Part shown: in pieces, positions 9,029 through 17,493 of the stretch | Position numbering within the stretch: the first letter of the stretch is position 1 | How the letters are laid out: each line of letters starts with the position of its first letter | Assembly: GCA_001464125.1 (NCBI GenBank) | Contig: LNEP01000011.1 | Span: 62,001 to 126,000 of the forward strand | Source of the DNA: Betaproteobacteria bacterium Ga0077540 | GTDB taxonomy: Bacteria; Pseudomonadota; Gammaproteobacteria; Burkholderiales; Methylophilaceae | Reading direction: 5' to 3' | DNA length: 64,000 nt | Made by a program: the position numbers and the translations under genes | Notes under the pieces: generated by a model | Told to the model about the DNA's origin: nothing | The model's input: the letters and a program-made list of their open reading frames with translations, nothing else | Database searches by the model: none

Positions 9029-9952
9029 GTGGATAATAGACGTCAAAAAAAAGTAGCTTTACCCCGATCTGCACCCAATTTAGAGGCTGCTCATAATCCA
9101 GATGATCCAGACCCTTGGCAAAGTCTGTGGTTGGATCAATCAACACCTATCAATCCAGGTGTAAAACAGGCCTGGCTCCGCGATTCCAATACTTGGTCTC
9201 GCCAATTTTTATTGCCGGTAGTCAGACCGCTGGCCAGGCTCAGCATTGTCTTACTGCAAGTCATTAAAATTATTATCCCTAACCGATTTTGCTCATCACG
9301 TTTACTACATAAGTTATTGGCTTGGGCTTTGTCGATTTTTGCCACTCCGGAAGCCAATTGGTTAATTCTGCGGCATTTCTGGATTGGTTCTGAAAATCTG
9401 GCTTTTTTGAATGCCAATATTAAAGGCGCTGGTGTCGCTATGCATCCGCTGCGACCATACGATTTACCAGATTTAAAAGACAATTTATTTATACAGCATG
9501 ACTTAAATTTATTTAACTTTATCACTCGGCTCAACTTGTCGTTGCGGGCGAACAATGTTGGGGATGTTCAAGCCAATCAATCATTAGATTTCTCCATGAT
9601 TTCAGAGGATGGCAACTTCCCAATCGCACCTCAAAATGATGGCTGGTTAAATGTATTAGATTTGCAAACATGTATCGATATTTTCACCCCTATTTACCAG
9701 CTGTTTTTGACAGATAAAGATTTTTGGCGCTCTGTGCACTCATTGCAATTTGATGAGACGATAGGCATTTATGCGGCCAAAGTGTTGAATAAGCCTGAGG
9801 GCTTAATATTGGTGAATAACAAACATCCGATGGTCGTTCCTGCGACATGGTCAGCTGGTTATCGCTTGGTACTGCATGGACTGTCAGCTGAAATGCTGCA
9901 TGCGCTGTTGGTTCAAGCTAAACAGCAGTCACTACAAAAGGGTGCTGGCTGA
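9029..9952 (+). CDS. Protein of unknown family at the end of the lipid cluster
   Basis: About 307 residues, family not recognised. The N terminus is charged and proline-rich with PDDPDPWQSLWLDQ. Hydrophobic stretches lie near residues 65-85 (LLPVVRPLARLSIVLLQVIKI) and 100-110, and the C-terminal half is soluble-looking. WLILRHFWIGSENLAFLN and a HPLRPYDLPDLKD segment stand out as possible conserved cores. There is no signal peptide, so it may sit at the cytoplasmic face of the membrane. GTG at 9029 is preferred because GGAGAGCGAGAG precedes it; a TTG at 9011 in the same frame overlaps that ribosome site. It starts 24 bases after the PLD gene, which ties it to the same transcript. Confidence 0.6.
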   Translation: MDNRRQKKVALPRSAPNLEAAHNPDDPDPWQSLWLDQSTPINPGVKQAWLRDSNTWSRQFLLPVVRPLARLSIVLLQVIKIIIPNRFCSSRLLHKLLAWALSIFATPEANWLILRHFWIGSENLAFLNANIKGAGVAMHPLRPYDLPDLKDNLFIQHDLNLFNFITRLNLSLRANNVGDVQANQSLDFSMISEDGNFPIAPQNDGWLNVLDLQTCIDIFTPIYQLFLTDKDFWRSVHSLQFDETIGIYAAKVLNKPEGLILVNNKHPMVVPATWSAGYRLVLHGLSAEMLHALLVQAKQQSLQKGAG

Positions 9953-10010
9953 GTATGTTAAGCGATATAATCAGCGTTTTTAGCACTCGCTGCGTCTTAC
10001 ATTCAAACTT

Positions 10011-12002
10011 ATGCATTTTCTAAATATTTTCAGCGTATTCAAACGTACAGTTTGGCGCTTAGCGCTTAAGGCAGGCCCATTTGCGCCTTTAATCTCCATG
10101 TTGTTATTGGGCTTGGTGATTTTGTCATTGTCACGACTGGGTTTGGTGTTGTGGAAATTTGACCGTGTACATGCGACTGGTGAGTTATTGGCCGTCATGT
10201 ATCAAGGCGTTCGCGTAGATATCATCGAGCTCGGTTTGATTGCGCTGATTCCGCTATTGCTCGCACCCATATTGGCCATTAAACGCCTTTTTAACATTTG
10301 GAAGTGGCTCACCTATAGTTGGGTGTTGATAGCAATCGTGTTGCTCGTATTTTTAGAGGCCGCTACGCCTGGTTTCATTATGGAATACGATGTAAGACCT
10401 AACCGTATTTTTGTGGAGTATCTAAAGTATCCACATGAAGTAATGGGTATGTTATGGACTGGCTTCAAAGTGCATATCTTTGCAGGTGTGCTATTTACTG
10501 TGCTGGCATTTTTAGGGATGCGCTACTGGATGCAACCATGGTGTAACGCCCAATCTACTTGGACTAACCAACGTTTATGGTTGGTGTGGCCGCTAATCTT
10601 TGTGCTCACGCTATTAGGTATACGTTCAACCTTAGGCCATCGACCAGCCAATCCCGCATTATTTGCAATCACCCAAGATAGCATGGTCAATAGCCTGATT
10701 TTGAATTCTGGATATTCTGTTTTCTACGCCATTTATAGCTTGCAACATGAGGCAAAATCCAGCGAAATCTACGGCAAAATGGACAAAGCGGAAGTGTTTA
10801 AAATCACTGGCGCTAAAGATACCGAACTGCCTACTTTAACCACACTCGTGCCATCAGCCAAACGCGATAAACCACTTAATCTGGTCATTATTTTGCAAGA
10901 AAGCTTGGGTGCTGGCTTTGTGGAATCGTTGGGTGGCAAACCCGTTACCCCAAATATTGAGCGTTTAAAAGACGAAGGTATTTGGTTTGAGCAGTTATAC
11001 GCCACTGGTACCCGCTCTGTACGTGGTATTGAAGCGGTCGTCACTGGCTTTCAGCCAACACCTGCGGATAGCACGGTGAAGCTCTCTTTGAGTCAGAAAA
11101 ACTTCTTTAGCTTGGCCAGTTTGTTAGAAAAACAAGGCTATATCACCGAGTTTATTTATGGCGGTGAATCGCACTTTGATAACATGCGTAGCTTTTTTAT
11201 GGGCAACGGTTTTCAACAAATTGTGGATCAAAAAGACTATAAAAATCCGGTATTTGTTGGTAGCTGGGGTGCCTCTGATGAAGATTTGTTGAATAAAACA
11301 CATGAGCAATTGCTGGCGCACTATGCCAGCGGAAAACCATTTTTCACGCTGGCATTCAGTTCATCTAACCATGCACCGTTTGAGTTTCCAGACGGGCGTA
11401 TTGAGCTGTACGAGCAACCCAAAGCCACAGAAAATAATGCGGTCAAATATGCAGATTATGCCGTGGGTGAGTTTATTAAAAAGGCCAAAGCCAGCCCCTA
11501 TTGGAAAGACACCATATTCTTGATTGTGGCAGACCATGATATTCGTGTACGTGGCGAAACCTTGGTACCGATTGAGCATTTTCATATCCCGGGATTAATT
11601 CTGGGCGCGGATGTCAGCCCTAAACGCATTAAGGCCATAACCAGTCAGATTGATTTGCCTGTGACCGTCTTATCACTGATGGGTGTGAATGCCCAGCACC
11701 CGATGACAGGAACGGACATGACTAAGATCCCAGAGGATTATTTGGGGCGCGCCATGATGCAATACAACTACAATTTTGGATGGATGGAGCAAACCCAGCC
11801 CATCACAGACAAAATGATTCCCAACCAAGTGGTGGTGCTACGTGAGGGCAAAGCACCTGCTTTTGGGGTGTATGATACGCAAAACAAGCATCTCAATGAG
11901 ACTCCACCCCCAGAGAACGCAACCGCATTAGAGCAACGTGCGCTGGCTAATTCACTATTGCCTTCCCTGTTGTATACCGAACAACGCTACCGGTTGCCCT
12001 AA
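10011..12002 (+). CDS. LtaS-like phosphoglycerol/phosphoethanolamine transferase (alkaline-phosphatase fold)
   Basis: A 663-residue inner-membrane protein with about five transmembrane helices in residues 20-220, followed by a periplasmic sulfatase-fold domain from about residue 288. Metal-site candidates are Glu297 in LQESLG and Asp508-His509 in IVADHD; the likely nucleophile is Thr334 in YATGTRSVRG, matching the catalytic Thr of LtaS. Gram-negative members modify periplasmic glycans or lipopolysaccharide with phosphoglycerol or phosphoethanolamine. The stop codon TAA shares its last base with the ATG of the kinase-like gene that follows, so the two products are probably made together and act on the same surface polymer. 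The substrate is not determined. Confidence 0.85.
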   Translation: MHFLNIFSVFKRTVWRLALKAGPFAPLISMLLLGLVILSLSRLGLVLWKFDRVHATGELLAVMYQGVRVDIIELGLIALIPLLLAPILAIKRLFNIWKWLTYSWVLIAIVLLVFLEAATPGFIMEYDVRPNRIFVEYLKYPHEVMGMLWTGFKVHIFAGVLFTVLAFLGMRYWMQPWCNAQSTWTNQRLWLVWPLIFVLTLLGIRSTLGHRPANPALFAITQDSMVNSLILNSGYSVFYAIYSLQHEAKSSEIYGKMDKAEVFKITGAKDTELPTLTTLVPSAKRDKPLNLVIILQESLGAGFVESLGGKPVTPNIERLKDEGIWFEQLYATGTRSVRGIEAVVTGFQPTPADSTVKLSLSQKNFFSLASLLEKQGYITEFIYGGESHFDNMRSFFMGNGFQQIVDQKDYKNPVFVGSWGASDEDLLNKTHEQLLAHYASGKPFFTLAFSSSNHAPFEFPDGRIELYEQPKATENNAVKYADYAVGEFIKKAKASPYWKDTIFLIVADHDIRVRGETLVPIEHFHIPGLILGADVSPKRIKAITSQIDLPVTVLSLMGVNAQHPMTGTDMTKIPEDYLGRAMMQYNYNFGWMEQTQPITDKMIPNQVVVLREGKAPAFGVYDTQNKHLNETPPPENATALEQRALANSLLPSLLYTEQRYRLP

Positions 12003-14248
12003 TGACCAGCGCTTCCTATCAGCCTTCCATGCTGACCAAGCAGGTTGTCCGTGATGGCCTGAGCTATTTTCTGCGCGGTGGGCTGTGGTTGCGCCAAGCG
12101 CATTTGCCTGTCAATGACCATGTGATTGCAGATGACTTTATTGGCGTATGCGTGGCGACTCAAGAAGATCCGGCATTAGACGCTTATGTGATTGCGCAAT
12201 TGCGCATGCTGGGCATCAAGCGTGTACGTTTAGATTTTACTTACGGTGATTTAGAGAGCGCTAACGCACGCTTTTTATCAGCGTTGATTGCTGCAGGCTA
12301 CCGTGTCAATCTGCATTTGGTACAACCTTTCCAGGCTGCCAAGCAAATGTTGCTGGCAGAGGAGCAAGACATCTGGCGGCAGTTTTTGCATGATGTGCTT
12401 GACCGTTTTGGCAGTCAACTTACCCATATCGAAATAGGCTCGACCATTAACCGCAAACGTTGGAGCGGCTATAGTTTTGATGGTTTTCTTGCGACATGGG
12501 ATATTGCTTACAAGCTCATCAAAGCACGCAATATCACTATCGCCGGGCCCAATGTTCAAGATTTTGAGCCGTTTTATAACGTTAGTTTGCTAAATCAATT
12601 AAAGGCTCGTCAGCAGCTGCCCGATATCTGCAGTAACAATTTATTTTGTGAGCGCGTGCCTGAGCCGGAAAGTAATGACCATCGTGTATTTAAATATCAG
12701 TGGACTACTTGGTTTGATTACAACTTAATCAAAAAAGCGCGATTATTACAGAAAATCAATCTTGATTTTGGCGTTTCTGCACTGATTTCACCGGTAGCAT
12801 TTTGGTCTGTTTTTCGTATACAGCGCCGCTACCCAGATGCACTAGAAAAACAGGCCGATTACGCCGTACGTTATTTCCTATTGTTAGCTGCTTCGGGCGC
12901 ATTACAGCAAACCAACTGGGGCGCCTTAATTTGTCAGCGCGAAGGCTTGATTAGCGACGGTTTGACCGAGCATGATTACCCAGCGCTAGAACGCGTTACG
13001 CATTACGCACATGCAGATGGTCAAGTTACCAATTACACGCATCGTCCCAGCTTTGCAGCAGTGAAAACCTGTGCCGCGCAGATTCAGGGTGCGCGTTATG
13101 TGGGTGCTTTGGCTAATGGTGATGGCTTAGAACATCATCATTTTGAAAAAGATGGTCACACTATCCATGCTATTTGGACACAAAATGGCAAAGTAGCCTT
13201 TTTAGATGCTGTCTACTCTCAAGCTGTTCTAGCACAAGCTGTCATGGTGAGTCGGGATGGAATAGTGCTACCCAACACACATGTATTTGTGACTGAATCA
13301 CCTATGTATTTGATTTGGCATCACTCTACCGAAATAGCGGCTGAGCCAACTTTGGCCAAGGATTTGTTGATTTATGCACATCAACCAGACCTAAAATATT
13401 TCCGCTTTGATGAAGGTGATTGGCAAGGTTTAGTGCTCGCTAAAGATGCAGAAGACGCGGCTGTATTGATGCGTGAATTGCATCCAGAAGGCTTGCAGGC
13501 ACCCCACAAAGCAGGAGCTTTGCGCCATGCGCGTAATGCAATCTGGGCAGTGCCGGATCCAAGAAATCCGGAGCGGCAATTGACGATTAAACAGCCAGTC
13601 AAAATGTATCCACACAAAGCCTTTTTAGATCGTTTTAAACCCAGCAAGGCCAAGCGTAGCTGGAATGGGGCGATGGAGTTGATGCGTCGTGGTATTGGCA
13701 CAGCTATGCCGGTGGCTTACTTTGAAAAAGTAGGCGACGCTAGCTTAAAGCAAAACTTTTATGTGTGTGAATACGTGCCGTCAGAGGCCAACATCGGGCA
13801 AATATTTGCTGCTTTTGCGCAGGGAGAAACCCATTTTAATAACTTCCCGGCAGAAGACGTCTATTTCCAATTTGCGCAATTCTGTCATGATATGCACGGC
13901 CGCTTGATTTACTTCAGGGATTTTTCCGGCGGCAATATTCTGGTCAATCTGGACGCAGATAAACAGCTTACGTTCTCATTAATTGATACCGCACGTTTGC
14001 GTACATTTGCCATGACGCCTTTTCCCGAGCAATATCGTCTTGCCGATATGACACGTGCTTGCCACAAACTACATTGGGCAGGGCGTGAGCGCTTGATGCA
14101 AATTTATTTTGGTATGTTGGGCCGTCAGTTTACTTGGCGTCATCGTCTAGCATTCCATCTCTATGATTTCAAAGTGCGTTTAAAGAAAACCATAGGCCGT
14201 AAAGGCTGGAAACGCATGCTACGAAAGATAAAAGGATTAAAGGCCTGA
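12002..14248 (+). CDS. Two-domain protein: glycosidase-like N-terminal half, lipopolysaccharide-kinase-like C-terminal half
   Basis: A 748-residue soluble protein. Residues about 35-330 look like a (beta/alpha)8 glycoside hydrolase (alternating strands, FDGFLATWDIAYKLIKA, LPDICSNNLFC), but where family members carry an acid/base GNEPN motif this reads IEIGSTINRKRW, so hydrolytic activity is doubtful. Residues about 530-748 resemble lipopolysaccharide/Kdo-type kinases: YFRDFSGGNILV near residue 639 stands for the catalytic loop and FSLIDTARLR for the metal-binding Asp. No signal peptide. The gene is translationally coupled (TAATG) to the LtaS-like transferase, which suggests phosphorylation of a surface sugar that is then decorated further. 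Function is inferred from fold only. Confidence 0.7.
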   Translation: MTSASYQPSMLTKQVVRDGLSYFLRGGLWLRQAHLPVNDHVIADDFIGVCVATQEDPALDAYVIAQLRMLGIKRVRLDFTYGDLESANARFLSALIAAGYRVNLHLVQPFQAAKQMLLAEEQDIWRQFLHDVLDRFGSQLTHIEIGSTINRKRWSGYSFDGFLATWDIAYKLIKARNITIAGPNVQDFEPFYNVSLLNQLKARQQLPDICSNNLFCERVPEPESNDHRVFKYQWTTWFDYNLIKKARLLQKINLDFGVSALISPVAFWSVFRIQRRYPDALEKQADYAVRYFLLLAASGALQQTNWGALICQREGLISDGLTEHDYPALERVTHYAHADGQVTNYTHRPSFAAVKTCAAQIQGARYVGALANGDGLEHHHFEKDGHTIHAIWTQNGKVAFLDAVYSQAVLAQAVMVSRDGIVLPNTHVFVTESPMYLIWHHSTEIAAEPTLAKDLLIYAHQPDLKYFRFDEGDWQGLVLAKDAEDAAVLMRELHPEGLQAPHKAGALRHARNAIWAVPDPRNPERQLTIKQPVKMYPHKAFLDRFKPSKAKRSWNGAMELMRRGIGTAMPVAYFEKVGDASLKQNFYVCEYVPSEANIGQIFAAFAQGETHFNNFPAEDVYFQFAQFCHDMHGRLIYFRDFSGGNILVNLDADKQLTFSLIDTARLRTFAMTPFPEQYRLADMTRACHKLHWAGRERLMQIYFGMLGRQFTWRHRLAFHLYDFKVRLKKTIGRKGWKRMLRKIKGLKA

Positions 14249-14255
14249 TTGCTAA

Positions 14256-14280
14256 TCTCATGAAAACCATGAGACAGTTT
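14256..14280 (+). terminator. Hairpin after the kinase-like gene
   Basis: TCTCATG (14256-14262) pairs perfectly with CATGAGA (14268-14274) across a five-base loop and is followed by CAGTTTT. It lies eight bases after the kinase-like stop codon and separates that transcript from pqqA. The short T run makes it a moderate terminator. Confidence 0.5.
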
Positions 14281-14384
14281 TAAGCGCTTTATACAGGTGA
14301 TATTTTTGATGCGGGCGTATAGTAGATTCACGTTATGGATTTGCACTCACAGTAATGTTGAAGTAAACCAAACGAATTTTAACT

Positions 14385-14391
14385 AAAGGAG
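14385..14391 (+). promoter_or_regulatory. Strong Shine-Dalgarno site of pqqA
   Basis: AAAGGAG lies seven bases before the ATG at 14399, nearly ideal in sequence and spacing and stronger than the site of almost any other gene here. It implies that the very short peptide is made in large amounts. Confidence 0.75.
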
Positions 14392-14398
14392 AATCATT

Positions 14399-14470
14399 AT
14401 GTGGACAACACCAGCTGCTACTGAAATGCGTTTCGGTTTCGAAGTTACAATGTACGTAATGAACAAGTAA
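14399..14470 (+). CDS. pqqA: Pyrroloquinoline quinone precursor peptide PqqA
   Basis: A 23-residue peptide, MWTTPAATEMRFGFEVTMY followed by VMNK. The Glu15-x3-Tyr19 pair is the hallmark of PqqA: PqqE joins these two side chains and they become the PQQ ring system. Length and spacing equal those of Klebsiella PqqA (also Glu15/Tyr19). PQQ is the cofactor of the periplasmic methanol dehydrogenases. None of pqqB, C, D or E lies nearby, so this is a detached copy. It has its own ribosome site (AAAGGAG) and a hairpin terminator 20 bases after the stop. It may be the sole pqqA or an extra copy; the window cannot decide. Confidence 0.95.
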   Translation: MWTTPAATEMRFGFEVTMYVMNK

Positions 14471-14490
14471 TTCTTGTTATTCGTATGTTA

Positions 14491-14515
14491 AAGGGTGCTT
14501 ACAGCACCCTTTTTG
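14491..14515 (+). terminator. Rho-independent terminator of pqqA
   Basis: AAGGGTGCT (14491-14499) pairs with AGCACCCTT (14503-14511) across a three-base loop, followed by more T residues. It makes pqqA a short single-gene transcript and may also act weakly on mltA transcription from the opposite side. Confidence 0.85.
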
Positions 14516-14540
14516 ATTTTTGGTTATATATACGCCAGGC

Positions 14541-15791
14541 TCACGGCGCAGGCAATTTAAATTCTTTAGGTAGCAATACCCAAATCGTGCCAGATTGCTT
14601 CATTGCCCCTGCCATTTTCCCTGCGTAGTTACCACTCCCCCAGTAGAAATCGGCTCGAACACCGTCTTTAATCGCACCACCGGTATCTTGTGCAATCATC
14701 AAGCGCTGTAAAGGTTTGGTGCTGTTTGGATATGTGGTAGATAAATAAATAGGCGCACCTAAGGGGATATACTTCGGGTCTATTGCTACGCTACGTTCTG
14801 CTGAGAGCGGTACACCCAATGCGCCCAATGGGCCGGGCAAGTTGGCCGGCAACTCTCTAAAAAACACATAACTAGGGTTGGTGTTTAGTAGCTCGCGCAA
14901 TTTACCCACATTTTTACGTCCCCAGTCTTTAATCCCCTGCATAGATGCTTGGCTGGCCGTGAGTTCACCACGTTGTATCAACACTTTACCAATCGAGTTA
15001 TAGGCATGCCCGTTTTGATCCGCGTAACCCACATGCATTTGTTCACCCGTATCCAACTGAATCAAGCCGGAGCCTTGGATTTGCAGGAAAAATGCATCAA
15101 CAGCGTCATCGACCCACACCAACTCGCTACCAGCCAAAGGTGGTTTCTCAGATTCAATTTCTGCACGCGTCAAGTAAGGCACAAGTCTATTCCCGTCCAG
15201 TTTGCCGCGTAACCGTTTAAATTTGAGTTCCGGAAAGAGTGAGCTCAGGTCGACGGTGATTAAATCTTTAGGTTGGCTATAGAGTGGGAATGCATATTGC
15301 GCAGATTTGGTACGGCTTCCTTTCAAAATCGGCTCATAGTAACCGGTAATCAGTCCGCTATTGCTGCCGGCGATAGTGCTGGTGCTGTAAACATTAAAGT
15401 AGCGCGTAAAGTAATCAATAATTTGGGTGTTGTCTGGCGTAATTAATGTTGCCGCTGCTTGGCAGGCAGGTTGCCACTCAGGCTTGTTTTTTAGGGTGGA
15501 ACAGCTGGTGAGCCAGGCTTGCCAGCCTTCCGTTAAATTATCTTGCTTCCAAGTTTCAATCTCACGCCAATCAGCAGGTTTCAGTAAGCCATATTCTGGA
15601 ATCTTGCTACCAGGTACTTCCGGCTTAGTCTCGGGGGCTGGCGTTGGCTCAGGACTTGGTTTGCTAGGCTGTGTGATGACGGGTTCGCAGCGACATGGCG
15701 CTTGCTCTTTAACAACTTTCTTGCCGCATGCGGTCATCATTAGCACCAAGATTAGTAGTAGCCAATGATGTCGTATGCGCAATGAGGTCAT
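14541..15791 (-). CDS. mltA: Membrane-bound lytic murein transglycosylase A
   Basis: A 416-residue outer-membrane lipoprotein that cleaves peptidoglycan glycan strands to 1,6-anhydromuramic ends. The signal peptide ends in lipobox MTAC (Cys22). A low-complexity Pro/Glu/Thr-rich linker (about 35-65) precedes the MltA domain, with SGLITGYYEPILKGS and FFLQIQGSGL. The C-terminal 3D domain includes VAIDPKYIPLGAPIYL and MIAQDTGGAIKDG, holding the catalytic Asp residues. Downstream of apaG in the same direction, sharing one base with its stop codon. The gene is slightly longer than the 365-residue E. coli enzyme because of the linker. Confidence 0.93.
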   Translation of the reverse strand: MTSLRIRHHWLLLILVLMMTACGKKVVKEQAPCRCEPVITQPSKPSPEPTPAPETKPEVPGSKIPEYGLLKPADWREIETWKQDNLTEGWQAWLTSCSTLKNKPEWQPACQAAATLITPDNTQIIDYFTRYFNVYSTSTIAGSNSGLITGYYEPILKGSRTKSAQYAFPLYSQPKDLITVDLSSLFPELKFKRLRGKLDGNRLVPYLTRAEIESEKPPLAGSELVWVDDAVDAFFLQIQGSGLIQLDTGEQMHVGYADQNGHAYNSIGKVLIQRGELTASQASMQGIKDWGRKNVGKLRELLNTNPSYVFFRELPANLPGPLGALGVPLSAERSVAIDPKYIPLGAPIYLSTTYPNSTKPLQRLMIAQDTGGAIKDGVRADFYWGSGNYAGKMAGAMKQSGTIWVLLPKEFKLPAP

Positions 15792-16174
15792 TAATGTAAT
15801 ACCCTGTGTTGATATAGCTGAAACGGCTCAATAATTGCCTCAAATAGGGTGCCATCTTCTGCCACCATTTGATAGGTGCCACGCATTTCACCAGAGGCGG
15901 TAGTCAGCAAAGTACCACTGGTGTATTCAAATTGTGCATTGGGTTCAAGCAGCGGTTGCTCGCCAATCACACCCAATCCTTTTACCTCATCCACTTCATT
16001 GTTGGCGTTGGTGATAATCCAGTGTCGGCTAATCAGCTGTGCGGCAACCGTGCCAGTATTGGTAATGGTCACGGTGTAGGCAAACGCAAACTTTGATTCA
16101 TCTGGCTTAGATTGCTCCGCAAGAAACGTTGTTTTCACCCTCACCGTGCAGGCGTAATGCTTTTTCTCTGCCAT
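15791..16174 (-). CDS. apaG: ApaG family protein
   Basis: A 127-residue single-domain protein of fibronectin-III-like fold. Typical ApaG blocks are present: YTVTITNTG, ISRHWIITNANN, VDEVKGLGVIGEQP, YTSGTLLTTASGEMRGTYQM. Its exact role is unsettled; in enterobacteria it is linked to divalent-cation resistance and to the dinucleotide polyphosphatase ApaH. It starts three bases after the thiG stop and shares its final base with the mltA start, so thiS-thiG-apaG-mltA form one tight minus-strand operon. apaH and ksgA, its enterobacterial neighbours, are absent. Confidence 0.92.
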   Translation of the reverse strand: MAEKKHYACTVRVKTTFLAEQSKPDESKFAFAYTVTITNTGTVAAQLISRHWIITNANNEVDEVKGLGVIGEQPLLEPNAQFEYTSGTLLTTASGEMRGTYQMVAEDGTLFEAIIEPFQLYQHRVLH

Positions 16175-16177
16175 GGA

Positions 16178-16969
16178 TTAATTGCTACCTGAAATCATTC
16201 CAGTAGTGGGCGAGCTAGGTGAAGCTGAGTAAAGTTTTTTGGCCATACGCCCAGCCAAATAAGACTCTCTGCCAGCTTCGACTGCTTTTTTCATGGCGCC
16301 AGCCATCAGTACAGGGTTTTGTGCAGCTGCAATTGCAGTGTTCATCAGTACACCTTGGCATCCTAATTCCATGGCAATCGCGGCATCGGCAGCACAGCCT
16401 ACGCCCGCATCGACCAATACTGGAATCTTGGCGTTTTCAATAATGATTTGTAGATTCCATGGATTCAAAATGCCCATGCCAGAACCAATCAGAGATGCCA
16501 ACGGCATGACTGCGCAGCACCCAATATCTTCTAGCTGCTTAGCAATAATCGGGTCATCAGAGGTATAGACCATCACATCAAAGCCCTCTTTCACTAATGT
16601 TTTGGCGGCGCTTAAGGTTTCTATCACGTTGGGATACAGCGTTTTTGGGTCGCCTAATACTTCCAGTTTCACCAAATTGTGACCATCTAATAATTCACGC
16701 GCCAAGCGCAAAGTACGCACTGCATCATCTGCGCTGTAGCAGCCGGCAGTATTGGGTAAATAGGTAAACTCTTCCGGTGGTAAGTAATCCAGCAGTGAAG
16801 GTTCATTGGCGACCTGACCAATATTCGTCCTTCTGATGGCTACAGTGACAATTTGGGCACCACTTGCGTCAATGGCAGCACGTGTTTCGGTAAAATCTTT
16901 ATATTTACCTGTCCCTACCAGCAATCTGGAGTGATAATTTTTTCCTGCAATAACTAATGCATCGTTCAT
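16178..16969 (-). CDS. thiG: Thiazole synthase ThiG
   Basis: A 263-residue TIM-barrel enzyme that forms the thiazole phosphate of thiamine from 1-deoxyxylulose 5-phosphate, dehydroglycine and ThiS thiocarboxylate. Seen: [11 protein letters not shown] near the N terminus, the Schiff-base lysine segment [16 protein letters not shown], the phosphate-binding [18 protein letters not shown] and [11 protein letters not shown]. Length is typical. It follows thiS by 21 bases in the same transcript. No TPP riboswitch was recognised upstream of thiS. Confidence 0.95.
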   Translation of the reverse strand: MNDALVIAGKNYHSRLLVGTGKYKDFTETRAAIDASGAQIVTVAIRRTNIGQVANEPSLLDYLPPEEFTYLPNTAGCYSADDAVRTLRLARELLDGHNLVKLEVLGDPKTLYPNVIETLSAAKTLVKEGFDVMVYTSDDPIIAKQLEDIGCCAVMPLASLIGSGMGILNPWNLQIIIENAKIPVLVDAGVGCAADAAIAMELGCQGVLMNTAIAAAQNPVLMAGAMKKAVEAGRESYLAGRMAKKLYSASPSSPTTGMISGSN

Positions 16970-16990
16970 CTTTATGTTCTCTTTTGTTAC

Positions 16991-17194
16991 TTATCCGCCA
17001 CCGACTGCGCCAACAATTTCCAATTGATCACCATCATTTAACATGACATTTTCAAACTGGCTACGTGGCACAATTTCACCGTTACGCTCAATAGCAATGC
17101 GCTTTCCCACCAGATCCATGGCAGAAACCAGTGCGCTCACTGTAAACGCTTCACAATCAAAATGTTTATCTTTTCCGTTGATGATCAAATGCAT
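16991..17194 (-). CDS. thiS: Sulfur carrier protein ThiS
   Basis: A 67-residue ubiquitin-like protein ending IVGAVGGG. The terminal Gly-Gly is adenylated and converted to a thiocarboxylate that donates sulfur for the thiamine thiazole. Internal features are typical: MHLIINGKDKHFD, SALVSAMDLVGKRIAIERNG and LNDGDQLEIV. It is the first gene of the thiS-thiG-apaG-mltA operon. One extra glycine follows the usual GG end, which is common in the family. Confidence 0.93.
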   Translation of the reverse strand: MHLIINGKDKHFDCEAFTVSALVSAMDLVGKRIAIERNGEIVPRSQFENVMLNDGDQLEIVGAVGGG

Positions 17195-17374
17195 AGCAAA
17201 TCGGGCAGCTGCTGTAAAGATTGTTATTTTACGTAATTATGCTGACACATGGGGCGTTAATAATGATTTATTTAGATGAAAATTTATCTGTGGCACAGTC
17301 TATGCTTGTCATCTTGCAACTAAGTTATGCGTTATCAGCAGTAAGCACAACATTTAACTGGTTGATTTAAATTG

Positions 17375-17389
17375 TCATGATTTACATGA
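17375..17389. promoter_or_regulatory. Dyad TCATG-N5-CATGA upstream of the small orphan gene
   Basis: TCATG (17375-17379) and CATGA (17385-17389) form a short perfect dyad inside the 296-base gap between the divergent thiS and the small gene at 17494. It could be an operator, but the short arms make chance possible. The rest of the gap is AT-rich with no recognised riboswitch. Confidence 0.25.
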
Positions 17390-17444
17390 TAGTGCGACTA
17401 AAGTGTGTAGAAATTGAATTTTTTTAACGATTAAAGCTCTACGT

Positions 17445-17472
17445 CCATACGAACACAATTCGTGTGGTTTTT
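17445..17472 (+). terminator. Hairpin with T run in the leader of the small orphan gene
   Basis: CCATACGAA (17445-17453) pairs with TTCGTGTGG (17459-17467) across five bases with one G-U pair, followed by TTTTT at 17468-17472. This has the form of an intrinsic terminator, yet it sits only 22 bases before the small gene's start and follows no gene on that strand. An attenuator or a leader stem is therefore possible. Confidence 0.5.
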
Positions 17473-17493
17473 AACTCCCAAAAGGAAACGATG

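Noticed and set aside
16991-17490. TPP riboswitch upstream of thiS
   Set aside because: I looked for the thi-box core (CTGAGA and the ACCTGATCTGG-type element) on the minus strand of the gap and saw neither.
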